Shown one piece after another: positions 1 to 5,901 of a stretch of 9,017 nucleotides of DNA; within the stretch, counting starts at the first letter, position 1, and each line of letters begins with the position of its first letter. The translations under genes were made by a program, and so were the position numbers. The notes under the pieces were generated by a model that worked only from the letters and a program-made list of their open reading frames with translations, did not search any database and was not told where the DNA came from. Origin of the DNA: an uncultured Flavobacterium sp. (GTDB lineage: Bacteria > Bacteroidota > Bacteroidia > Flavobacteriales > Flavobacteriaceae); NCBI GenBank assembly GCA_945957245.1, contig CAMFLD010000088.1, forward strand, positions 1 through 9,017, written 5' to 3'.

Positions 1-32
1 GTTCCAAATATTGAGGCTAACAAATTGAAATT

Positions 33-872
33 ATGGGTTTATTCAAAAGAAATCCTTTCGGTCATATACTTTTTATCAAAAAATGGTTAATCCGGATTTT
101 CGGCGCCATTACACACAGACGTTATCGGGGCTTCAACGAATTGCAGATAGATGGTTCTGAAATTATTACAGCTTTGCCTGATAAAAATGTACTTTTCATT
201 TCCAATCATCAAACCTATTTCGCTGATGTCGTAGCAATGTTTCATGTATTTAATGCAAGTCTTTCCGGTAGACAGGATAATATCAAGAATGTGGGGTATC
301 TCTGGAATCCCAAGCTTAATATTTATTATGTTGCCGCAAGCGAAACCATGAAATCGGGGATTTTACCGAGGATTTTGGCTTATGTGGGTTCGATTTCTGT
401 AGAAAGAACCTGGCGTTCGGGAGGAAAAGACGTTACAGAAAAAAAGGAAGTCAATCCCAATGATACAGAAAATATTAGAATAGCGTTGGAAGATGGCTGG
501 GTTATTACGTTTCCTCAGGGTACAACCAAGTCATTTAAACCGGTGCGTAAAGGAACTGCACATATCATCAAACAATACAAACCAATTGTGGTTCCAATCG
601 TAATAGATGGTTTTAGACGTTCGTTTGATAAAAAAGGGCTGCGTATGAAAAAGAAAAATATTCTGCAATCATTTATTATCAAAGAACCACTTGAAATAGA
701 TTACGAAAATGAAACCATTGAGCAAATAGTTGAAAAGATTGAATATGCTATAGAGCAACATCCGTCTTTTCTTAAGGTAATTCCGGCTGAGGAAATAGAA
801 GAACAGGAGCGACTTAACAAGCTCAGGGAATATCATGTCGATAAAAAGGATACCATTAAAATAGAACAATAA
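33..872 (+). CDS. Lysophospholipid acyltransferase family protein (PlsC-like)
   Basis: Probable membrane-associated acyltransferase of the PlsC/1-acylglycerol-3-phosphate acyltransferase superfamily, which moves an acyl chain onto a lysophospholipid or related acceptor. The 279-residue protein shows the family blocks in order: a catalytic-type NHQTYFAD at residues 58-65, a GSISVER acceptor-binding-like block at 119-125, FPQGTT at 160-165 and a VPIVI strand at 187-191. Two blocks differ from the textbook form. The usual H-x4-D is spaced H-x5-D (H59, D65), and FPEGT has Gln for Glu. Residues 11-27 are hydrophobic with basic residues interspersed and could be a membrane anchor. The C-terminus from about 250 is charged. 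The start at 33 gives a full-length protein; no strong ribosome site precedes it. Family assignment is firm, the acceptor is unknown, and O-acylation of another lipid (for example an aminolipid) is possible. Confidence 0.85.
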   Translation: MGLFKRNPFGHILFIKKWLIRIFGAITHRRYRGFNELQIDGSEIITALPDKNVLFISNHQTYFADVVAMFHVFNASLSGRQDNIKNVGYLWNPKLNIYYVAASETMKSGILPRILAYVGSISVERTWRSGGKDVTEKKEVNPNDTENIRIALEDGWVITFPQGTTKSFKPVRKGTAHIIKQYKPIVVPIVIDGFRRSFDKKGLRMKKKNILQSFIIKEPLEIDYENETIEQIVEKIEYAIEQHPSFLKVIPAEEIEEQERLNKLREYHVDKKDTIKIEQ

Positions 873-898
873 AAAATCCCGCCATGGCGGGATTTTTT
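871..898. terminator. Bidirectional intrinsic terminator, perfect 28-base palindrome
   Basis: Six A, then TCCCGCC-ATGG-CGGGA with six T make an exact 28-base palindrome. The GC-rich core can fold as a 7-bp ATCCCGC stem with a CATG loop. It has a T6 tract on the plus strand and an equivalent T6 on the minus strand, so it can stop transcription both from the acyltransferase gene and from the convergent membrane protein gene. Its first two bases belong to the acyltransferase stop codon (870-872), and the opposing stop codon begins only four bases beyond it. Confidence 0.9.
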
Positions 899-901
899 GT
901 T

Positions 902-1540
902 TTATAAATCGATTTTCTTTAATTCTTTGTAATTGGTGTGCAATTTTCGGAGCAATATTCCATAGAGCAATCTGTAAAACAGCCAAAATAGAAATATAAA
1001 CAAAGCACTTGTCAAAATAATAATACCTAAAATAATAAAGAAAGTATGATGATTGCTTTCATGGGCTATCTTGTTTTTTAGAATTTCACTCTGAGGATTG
1101 TAGCAAAAATAAATCACAAACCCAGCTATAAAACTTGCTATTGCCATTCCCAAATTATACCAAACATAATTTTGCACTGTTTTTCGGGTTCTCAGGATGT
1201 CTTGCATCAATTGTTTTGTGGAGACAGTAGTAGAAATTTTGATATAATTTTTGTAAAACTTATAGATAAACCACAAAATGATTCCATAATTAATATAGTT
1301 GATAAACTTGATGTAAATAAGGATATCTTCAGCATTAATTTTTTTCATGTATTCATCAAAATCAAAAAGGACGCTTATTGCTGCCCAAAACAACACTTCG
1401 ATTACGCTTATAATCAGAATCCATTTTACAATTGATGACGATTTTTTATGCAGCATTTTATAGATTTCGTTTTCCGAAACCTGCTCGAACCTGTGGGTGT
1501 CCTTCTGCCACGCTTTTTTTAATAAATCCAACTCTTCCAT
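902..1540 (-). CDS. Four-helix membrane protein of unknown function, partner of an ECF sigma factor
   Basis: I do not recognise a named family with certainty. The 212-residue protein has a short soluble N-terminus (1-36; contains KKAWQKD and ENEIYKML) and four predicted membrane helices at about 37-59, 77-96, 126-147 and 166-190. Basic residues are concentrated in the N-terminus, the 97-125 loop and the C-terminal tail, so by the positive-inside rule both ends face the cytoplasm. It lies 5 bases downstream of an ECF sigma gene on the same strand, and its ribosome site (AAGGATT) touches the sigma stop codon, which indicates co-transcription and probably coupled translation. That position is typical of an anti-sigma factor, but no zinc-binding HxxxCxxC motif is visible and the soluble N-terminus is far shorter than a usual anti-sigma domain. 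Similar Flavobacteriia proteins are, from memory, often labelled hypothetical or misannotated. The anti-sigma role is inference. Confidence 0.75.
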   Translation of the reverse strand: MEELDLLKKAWQKDTHRFEQVSENEIYKMLHKKSSSIVKWILIISVIEVLFWAAISVLFDFDEYMKKINAEDILIYIKFINYINYGIILWFIYKFYKNYIKISTTVSTKQLMQDILRTRKTVQNYVWYNLGMAIASFIAGFVIYFCYNPQSEILKNKIAHESNHHTFFIILGIIILTSALFIFLFWLFYRLLYGILLRKLHTNYKELKKIDL

Positions 1541-1554
1541 AATCCTTAAGGATT
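1541..1554. repeat. 14-base palindrome AATCCTTAAGGATT at the sigma/membrane protein junction
   Basis: An exact self-complementary sequence that contains both the stop codon of the sigma gene (1546-1548) and the AAGGATT ribosome site of the next gene. In the minus-strand transcript it could form a small hairpin hiding the ribosome site until the ribosome translating the sigma gene opens it, or two transcripts could pair through it. It has no T tract and is not a terminator. It may also be chance. Confidence 0.5.
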
Positions 1555-2040
1555 TAGTATTTTTTTCAATTTTCCTTTAATTCTATTCATTTTTACACGG
1601 GCATTCACTTCGCTGATACCCAGTGTTTCAGATATTTCGGTATAATCCTTGTCTTCAAGATAAAGGAACACAAGGGCTTTCTCAATATCATTCAGTTGTT
1701 GTACTGCCTGGTACATTAGTTTGATTTGCTCTTCTTCTTCAAAATTGTAATCGTCCTGAGAAATGAAGTGCTTTTGACCTTCATAACTGGTTGTAGCAAC
1801 ATTGCGGGTATTTTTCCTGTAGAGCGTTATCGCAGTATTCAGCGCTACGCGATAGGCCCAGGTTGAAAATTTAGATTCACCTCTAAACTTAGGGAACGCT
1901 TTCCATAGCTGAATGGTAATTTCCTGAAACAAATCTTTATGTGCGTCATCATCATTGGTATACAGCCTACATATCTTGTGGATAATGTTCTGGTTTTCCT
2001 TTAATTGTTTGACAAATATTTGTTCCAGGTTTTCACTCAT
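1546..2040 (-). CDS. RNA polymerase sigma-70 factor, ECF subfamily
   Basis: Extracytoplasmic-function sigma factor that directs core RNA polymerase to a specific promoter set. Of its 164 residues, about 18-80 form region 2, with the core-binding and -10 recognition helices visible as DLFQEITIQLWKAF (37-50) and FSTWAYRVALNTA (58-70). A 25-30 residue acidic linker (FEEEEQ) follows. Region 4 lies at about 108-162, with a helix-turn-helix around YTEISETLGISEVNARVKMNRIKGKL for -35 (Bacteroidota -33) binding. The length is normal for ECF factors and no extra C-terminal sensor domain is present. It is the first gene of a two-gene operon with the four-helix membrane protein downstream, the usual ECF/anti-sigma arrangement although that partner is unusual. 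A candidate promoter lies at 2081-2088. Its stimulus and regulon cannot be read from this window. Confidence 0.95.
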   Translation of the reverse strand: MSENLEQIFVKQLKENQNIIHKICRLYTNDDDAHKDLFQEITIQLWKAFPKFRGESKFSTWAYRVALNTAITLYRKNTRNVATTSYEGQKHFISQDDYNFEEEEQIKLMYQAVQQLNDIEKALVFLYLEDKDYTEISETLGISEVNARVKMNRIKGKLKKILNP

Positions 2041-2080
2041 AACCGAGTTAGTATAGAAATCATTGGTTTTGTTACAATCA

Positions 2081-2088
2081 CAAAACTA
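2081..2088 (-). promoter_or_regulatory. Candidate -7 promoter element for the ECF sigma operon
   Basis: The minus strand reads TAGTTTTG, a full match to the Bacteroidota -7 consensus TAnnTTTG. Transcription would start near 2075, leaving a leader of about 35 bases before the ATG at 2040. No TTG -33 element is found at the usual 17-23 base spacing (the nearest TTTG is 13 bases away), so activity is uncertain. Confidence 0.45.
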
Positions 2089-2124
2089 CATATTTTAAAT
2101 GCAAATTCCAGCAGCTAATTTCCT

Positions 2125-2132
2125 TATCTTTG
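2125..2132 (+). promoter_or_regulatory. Candidate -7 promoter element for the S1 RNA-binding protein gene
   Basis: TATCTTTG matches the Bacteroidota -7 consensus TAnnTTTG exactly. Transcription would begin near 2137-2139. This is after the ATG codons at 2099 and 2135 and about 18 bases before the ATG at 2156, so it supports the last as the true start. No TTG -33 element is visible at standard spacing. Confidence 0.55.
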
Positions 2133-2155
2133 CCATGGAAATTACAAGATCAAAT

Positions 2156-2986
2156 ATGGAAATAGGGCATTATAACACGCTTAAGATTGACAGGCAAACC
2201 AAAGTTGGGCTTTTTTTGACCGATGGTAAATCTGACGTTTTACTTCCTCAAAAATATGTCCCAAAAGAATTTAATATTGGTGACGAGATTGTAGTTTTTG
2301 TATATCTTGACCATGAAGAACGCCCGGTAGCCACTACATTAGAACCTTACATATTGATGGATGAGTTCGGATTACTGCGGGTTAATTATATCAATAATTT
2401 TGGAGCTTTTCTGGACTGGGGATTAGAGAAAGATATTTTTGTTCCGTTCAAGGAGCAGGCCCGTCCAATGGAGAAAGGGAAGCGCTATCTGGTATTTGCA
2501 TATATCGATGAAAAAACCAACAGGATAGTTGCCTCAAGTAAAACCAATCAGTTTCTTAGTAATGAAAAAATTACTGTAGTGGTAGGGGAAGAAGTCGAAT
2601 TAATCATTTCGCATATTACCGAAGTGGGAATAAATGTTATTATCAATAATCAGCATAAAGGATTATTATACAAAGATGAAGTTTATGACGACATCAGAAC
2701 AGGAGACCGAATGGTTGGTTATATCAAAAATATCCGTCCTGATAACAAAATTGATGTTTCACTGCAAAAGCAGGGCTATGAAAATATAGAACCCAATGCA
2801 GATAAAATATTAACAGAACTCAAAGCCAGCAGAGGTTTTCTTCGCTTAAATGATAATAGTGATCCTGAAGACATCAAAACGGTGCTGAAGATGAGCAAGA
2901 AAACATTTAAAAAAGCCATTGGTTCACTATACAAAGATAAGCTTATTGAGATTAAGGAAGACGGAATCTACCTGATTAAGGCTTAA
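2156..2986 (+). CDS. CvfB-like S1 RNA-binding protein
   Basis: Probable cytoplasmic RNA-binding regulator of the CvfB/YitL family (Staphylococcus CvfB affects virulence gene expression after transcription). The 276-residue product contains three S1/OB-type units at about 3-62, 67-130 and 140-206, followed by a winged-helix unit at about 213-274 (SDPEDIKTVLKMSKKTFKKA, then KLIEIKEDGIYLI). Family cues include TKVGLFL near the start, FGAFLDWG in the second unit and HKGLLYKDEV in the third. The start at 2156 (MEIGHYNTL) is chosen because the family begins here and because a promoter-like TATCTTTG sits at 2125-2132. In-frame ATGs at 2135 and 2099 would add 7 or 19 residues (MQIPAANFLIF...) that look like translated leader. 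It is divergent from the ECF sigma gene, and its stop codon abuts that of the convergent serine hydrolase. RNA targets in Bacteroidota are unknown. Confidence 0.88.
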   Translation: MEIGHYNTLKIDRQTKVGLFLTDGKSDVLLPQKYVPKEFNIGDEIVVFVYLDHEERPVATTLEPYILMDEFGLLRVNYINNFGAFLDWGLEKDIFVPFKEQARPMEKGKRYLVFAYIDEKTNRIVASSKTNQFLSNEKITVVVGEEVELIISHITEVGINVIINNQHKGLLYKDEVYDDIRTGDRMVGYIKNIRPDNKIDVSLQKQGYENIEPNADKILTELKASRGFLRLNDNSDPEDIKTVLKMSKKTFKKAIGSLYKDKLIEIKEDGIYLIKA

Positions 2987-4216
2987 TTACTGCCCAATTT
3001 CCAATTCCGAAGGCACTTCATCCGTAACAGGCAATGTAGTAGCTTTTTTATAGAATAAGGCACTAACCATGCTTAGTGTAGAATAAGGTCTGTTAGAATA
3101 TTTATTTCCCAGGCATACTACTGTCACGGTATCTTTTTTAACAGGTACAAAAGAAGTGTTGTTACCGTGCCACCAACCATTATGATATATCATTTTTTCC
3201 CCTGTTGGAGGTAGAAAACGCATACGCATTCCTAACCCGTAATCCTTGATAGGTTTAGCAACATGACCGGCACTATAGCCAAAATAAGCTTCCTGCAAAA
3301 GCTCAGGATTAATAAAATCCGGAGAATAAGTACCCAAGTCAAATTTGACCAAATCTCTTGGTGTAGAGTAAATATTCTTATCACCGTAAAGTTTGTCAAA
3401 CTGATCCCAGGGAAAAATAGTGTTGCCCCGGTAGGACTTTGAAGCAGTCTCACGATCGGTATCATAGTCAAATACATAGGTGTTGTTCATTCCCAAAGGT
3501 TTAAAAACCAATTCCTGCATCGCCCTACGGTAGTTTACCCCAGTTGCCTTTTCTATAATTAAAGCCAGAATAACATAATTGGTATTACAGTAATCAAAAT
3601 GAGTATCATTTGGAGTTACCAGTTTAAATTTGTTTTGTACCAATAAATTCAAAACATCCTGATTAGTCAGGATTTTATGCTTGTCCCATCTTTTCTTCAT
3701 CAATCCCGGAAAATTGGCATAATGCTGCAATCCGCTTCGGTGGTTGAGTAAGGTTCGGATGGTTGTTGCTTTGTATGGGAATTCAGGGATCCAATCGGTT
3801 ACCTTTTGATCCAGCATTATATTATCCTGTTGTACCAGTCGTAATATAGCCATGCAGGTAAGCACTTTGCTTACAGAAGCCAAATGGATGGGAGTAGTAG
3901 CGGTTATTTTTTCTCCGGTTTTTACATTCGCATATCCTTTATAATCTTCATATAGTACCCGGCCGTTTTTCACCACTATGAATCCACCGCTGTAAAAAGG
4001 CGAGTTGATATTTTTGTTATAAAAAGAGTCAATCTTAAATCGTTTGGCAGCAATATAAGCCTCAGAAACCTTTCCCATTTTTACAGGAAATGCGGATTGT
4101 ACATATAAGCTATCATTAGGACTTTGCTTATCAGGAGTGGTATTTCTGTTTCCGGCATTAGGTCCCGAAAAGTATAATAATGTTGATATAAAGAAGGATA
4201 ATAGGGTAAGCTTCAT
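2987..4216 (-). CDS. Exported serine hydrolase, beta-lactamase/class C PBP family
   Basis: Periplasmic or surface serine hydrolase of the beta-lactamase-related (Pfam Beta-lactamase, COG1680) fold, which includes D-aminopeptidases, esterases and penicillin-binding-like enzymes. In the 409-residue protein residues 1-18 are a hydrophobic signal peptide. No lipobox cysteine follows (the region reads LLYFSGPNAG), so it is probably not a lipoprotein. Catalytic motifs are visible: S114-V-S-K117 (nucleophile and general base), Y209-C-N211 as the YxN element, and H345-N-G347 in place of KTG. Other family landmarks are LLNHRSGL (157-163), FKPLGMNNT (238-246) and NIYSTPRDLVKFD (281-293). A Thr/Ser-rich spacer lies between the signal and the domain. 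It stands alone: the neighbours are convergent (CvfB-like) or ended by the tonB terminator. Substrate is not predictable, and the motif set gives no reason to expect antibiotic resistance. Confidence 0.9.
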   Translation of the reverse strand: MKLTLLSFFISTLLYFSGPNAGNRNTTPDKQSPNDSLYVQSAFPVKMGKVSEAYIAAKRFKIDSFYNKNINSPFYSGGFIVVKNGRVLYEDYKGYANVKTGEKITATTPIHLASVSKVLTCMAILRLVQQDNIMLDQKVTDWIPEFPYKATTIRTLLNHRSGLQHYANFPGLMKKRWDKHKILTNQDVLNLLVQNKFKLVTPNDTHFDYCNTNYVILALIIEKATGVNYRRAMQELVFKPLGMNNTYVFDYDTDRETASKSYRGNTIFPWDQFDKLYGDKNIYSTPRDLVKFDLGTYSPDFINPELLQEAYFGYSAGHVAKPIKDYGLGMRMRFLPPTGEKMIYHNGWWHGNNTSFVPVKKDTVTVVCLGNKYSNRPYSTLSMVSALFYKKATTLPVTDEVPSELEIGQ

Positions 4217-4296
4217 AATCTTTGTAAAAAAACAATAATACCGATATTTGATTAAAATAAAAACCCAAAATTTTTAAAGTTATCAGCTTAGTTATT

Positions 4297-4336
4297 AAAA
4301 AAAATAAACCTGACTTACCACAAAAAGTCAGGTTTA
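4297..4336 (-). terminator. Intrinsic terminator of tonB
   Basis: On the minus strand, 28 bases after the tonB stop codon, a 12-bp perfect stem (TAAACCTGACTT at 4305-4316 pairing with AAGTCAGGTTTA at 4325-4336, as read on the plus strand) has an 8-base loop. It is followed directly by T8 (plus-strand A8 at 4297-4304). This is a classical strong rho-independent terminator, separating tonB from the hydrolase gene downstream. Confidence 0.93.
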
Positions 4337-4363
4337 CAGACAAAACAAAACAATAAAAACGGA

Positions 4364-5179
4364 TTATTGATTGGCTACCTTAATTGGAAGGGAATATTGT
4401 GTCCTAACTTTAGCACCGTTTAACCAACCGGGATTCCATTTTTTTCTCATGGATTTAAGGGCACGAATTGCTTCTTTTTCAAGGATTTTGTCTGAACCTC
4501 TTAATATTTTAATATCACTAAGTGATCCATCTCTTTCAATCACAAAACCTACGATTACATTGTAGGAGGTGATGTCTTCTATATTTGACTTGTCAATAGC
4601 ATCAGCCACATCTTTGTAGAAATTCCCCATTCCGCCCGGATATTCAGGCATACGATCCAACTGAGTAGGTATTTTTACAGTATCGTCTTCGGGTTTAGTT
4701 CCTCCTCCATCTGTAATTGCAGGTGTTGTACTGACTCCTGTTTCTCCGCCCGTACCACCAGTCGGAGTATCAGTAGGCGTATTATCAATATTGATATTTT
4801 GAGGAACATCCTGAGTGGCATTTTGTGTAGCAACCACTTCAATATGGGAAAGATTAACAGTTTCTACATGACTGACAGGTTGCTGTTTTTGTGGGAACGC
4901 CTTAGGTTTGTTAGGTTCCGCTGGTTTTACAGGTTCGATAGTAACCGGGGTTATATGAATATCCGGATCCAGCATAGGGTCATCCACCGGATTTTTTCCA
5001 AATGAGGAAAGCAATAACCAAAATCCAATGATAGAAGCAATAAATAAAATTCCGATGAAGAAAGCCAGTAACGTGGTTCTTTCGTTTTCCTGACGCAGTT
5101 GATAAGCACCGTATTCTTTGTTCTTATCTTCAAAAACCAGATCCGTCCAGTTTTTGTCATAAATACTAACGTTTGACAT
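4364..5179 (-). CDS. tonB: Energy transducer TonB
   Basis: Inner-membrane protein that, with ExbB/ExbD, passes proton-motive energy to TonB-dependent outer-membrane transporters. The 271-residue protein has an N-terminal cytoplasmic segment with the Bacteroidota-type VFEDKNKEYGAYQLR (15-29) and one membrane helix at about 36-58. A periplasm-spanning linker follows, Pro/Lys-rich at about 78-102 (EPVKPAEPNKPKAFPQ) and then Thr/Gly-rich at about 134-160. The TonB C-terminal domain spans about 175-269, with PEYPGG at 178-183, VIVGFVIERDGSLSDIKILRG at 208-228 and the closing KWNPGWLNGAKVRTQYSLPI. Length and order are normal. exbB and exbD are not in the window. It lies 173 bases downstream of the second ECF sigma gene, so it probably has its own promoter, and a strong terminator follows. 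Bacteroidota genomes carry several TonB paralogues, so which transporters it serves is unknown. Confidence 0.95.
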   Translation of the reverse strand: MSNVSIYDKNWTDLVFEDKNKEYGAYQLRQENERTTLLAFFIGILFIASIIGFWLLLSSFGKNPVDDPMLDPDIHITPVTIEPVKPAEPNKPKAFPQKQQPVSHVETVNLSHIEVVATQNATQDVPQNINIDNTPTDTPTGGTGGETGVSTTPAITDGGGTKPEDDTVKIPTQLDRMPEYPGGMGNFYKDVADAIDKSNIEDITSYNVIVGFVIERDGSLSDIKILRGSDKILEKEAIRALKSMRKKWNPGWLNGAKVRTQYSLPIKVANQ

Positions 5180-5274
5180 AATTAAATGGTTTATAAGTTA
5201 GGTATCTATGTTACATAAGCGTTGGTTTTTATTATATAACGTAAGAAAACTCAATGTAGTATATAAATTGGCAA

Positions 5275-5294
5275 TTATTTTTAGATAAAAATAA
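5275..5294. promoter_or_regulatory. AT-only inverted repeat upstream of tonB, possible operator
   Basis: Perfect 9-base arms, TTATTTTTA and TAAAAATAA, separated by GA, in the 173-base gap between the sigma gene and tonB. On the minus strand it lies directly after a TTTG that could serve as a -33 element. An operator for a dimeric repressor is possible, but so is chance in AT-rich DNA. No convincing TAnnTTTG element was found in this gap; TACATTG near 5250-5256 (minus strand) is the closest partial match. The remainder of the gap shows nothing recognisable. Confidence 0.35.
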
Positions 5295-5331
5295 CAAAGC
5301 CCTTAAAACACTGATTTTAACGGAACAATTT

Positions 5332-5361
5332 AACAGATTAAACGAAGTCTTTTTATCTGTT
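5332..5361 (-). other. Hairpin at the 3' end of the second ECF sigma gene
   Basis: AACAGAT (5332-5338) and ATCTGTT (5355-5361) are perfect 7-base inverted arms around the sigma stop codon (5353-5355). The pairing can extend past one mismatch by three A-T pairs. No T tract follows on the minus strand, so it is at best a weak terminator or an RNA 3'-end stem, and read-through into tonB remains possible. Confidence 0.3.
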
Positions 5362-5901
5362 TTCTATAATTTCTGCCAGTAATTTTTTAGCTCTCAGCAA
5401 TTTTATTTTGACATTGCTCAATGGCTCGCCCAATTGCTCGGCGATTTCCTGATAACTCATTTCCTGAAAATAACGAAGTTGTATTACTTCCTGATAATGA
5501 GGCTTCAGTTCTTTGATAAATTGTAAAAGACGGGAAAGATTTTGTTCCGTAATAAGTGCATCTTCTACAGAAGGTGTTGTATCGGCAACATTGTAGGCTT
5601 GTTGATCTTCTTCATCCGTGATTTCTACAAAAAGAGCCGATTTTTTTTTGCGGAGCATATCAATATGCACATTTTTGGCAATAGCAATCAGCCAGGTGTT
5701 GAATTGAAACTCCGGATTGTAAGTTGCAATTTTGTCAAAAGCCTTTGAAAAGGTTTCAATAGTAATATCCTCAGCATCGGTCTCGTTTTCCGTACGTTTC
5801 AGCATAAAACCATATACTTCATTCCAGTAATGATCCAGCAGATAGGTAAACGCAACCTGATCGCCTTTTTTGGCTTTTTCTATATAAGGATTTACTTCCA
5901 A
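5353..5901 (-). CDS. RNA polymerase sigma-70 factor, ECF subfamily, TTG start
   Basis: Second ECF sigma factor of the window, 182 residues. Region 2 covers about 8-88, with AEDITIETFSKAFDKI (43-58) and FNTWLIAIAKNVHIDMLRKKK (67-87) giving core-binding and -10 recognition. A 30-residue linker is acidic, and region 4 is at about 122-180 with a clear helix-turn-helix around MSYQEIAEQLGEPLSNVKIKLLRAKKLL. The frame has no ATG before residue 33, inside region 2. The start is therefore taken as the TTG at 5901-5899, giving LEVNPYIEKAKKGD translated from Met. This start lies inside the final codons of the upstream glycosyltransferase gene (10-base overlap), so translation is very probably coupled. 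No anti-sigma gene follows; the next gene is tonB 173 bases away. From memory related flavobacterial factors begin at the same residues. Regulon unknown. Confidence 0.93.
   Translation of the reverse strand: MEVNPYIEKAKKGDQVAFTYLLDHYWNEVYGFMLKRTENETDAEDITIETFSKAFDKIATYNPEFQFNTWLIAIAKNVHIDMLRKKKSALFVEITDEEDQQAYNVADTTPSVEDALITEQNLSRLLQFIKELKPHYQEVIQLRYFQEMSYQEIAEQLGEPLSNVKIKLLRAKKLLAEIIENR

Noticed and set aside
1..32. Possible 3' end of an upstream plus-strand gene
   Set aside because: All three frames could hold a short tail (stops at 12-14, 26-28 and around 88-90) and 32 bases are too few to choose or to recognise any protein.
669..986. Minus-strand frame of 105 codons over the end of the acyltransferase gene
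   Set aside because: It crosses the strong bidirectional terminator and overlaps two better supported genes in other frames; its hydrophobic, Phe-rich composition is the usual effect of antisense AT-rich coding sequence.
1172..1435. 87-codon plus-strand frame opposite the four-helix membrane protein
   Set aside because: It is antisense to a convincing membrane protein gene, has no recognisable domain and no ribosome site; most likely a shadow.
4155..4216. Lipoprotein signal in the serine hydrolase
   Set aside because: The region has the hydrophobic stretch expected, but Ser-Gly stands where the lipobox cysteine would be, so a plain exported protein is the better reading.
4233..4240. TATTATTG on the minus strand as a -7 element for the serine hydrolase gene
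   Set aside because: One mismatch to TAnnTTTG, and the only TTTG upstream is 25 bases away, outside the usual spacing; the hydrolase promoter is left unassigned.
5207..5217. TATGTTACATA inverted repeat upstream of tonB
   Set aside because: Five-base arms in AT-rich DNA are expected by chance, and it lies in the untranslated leader with no other support.
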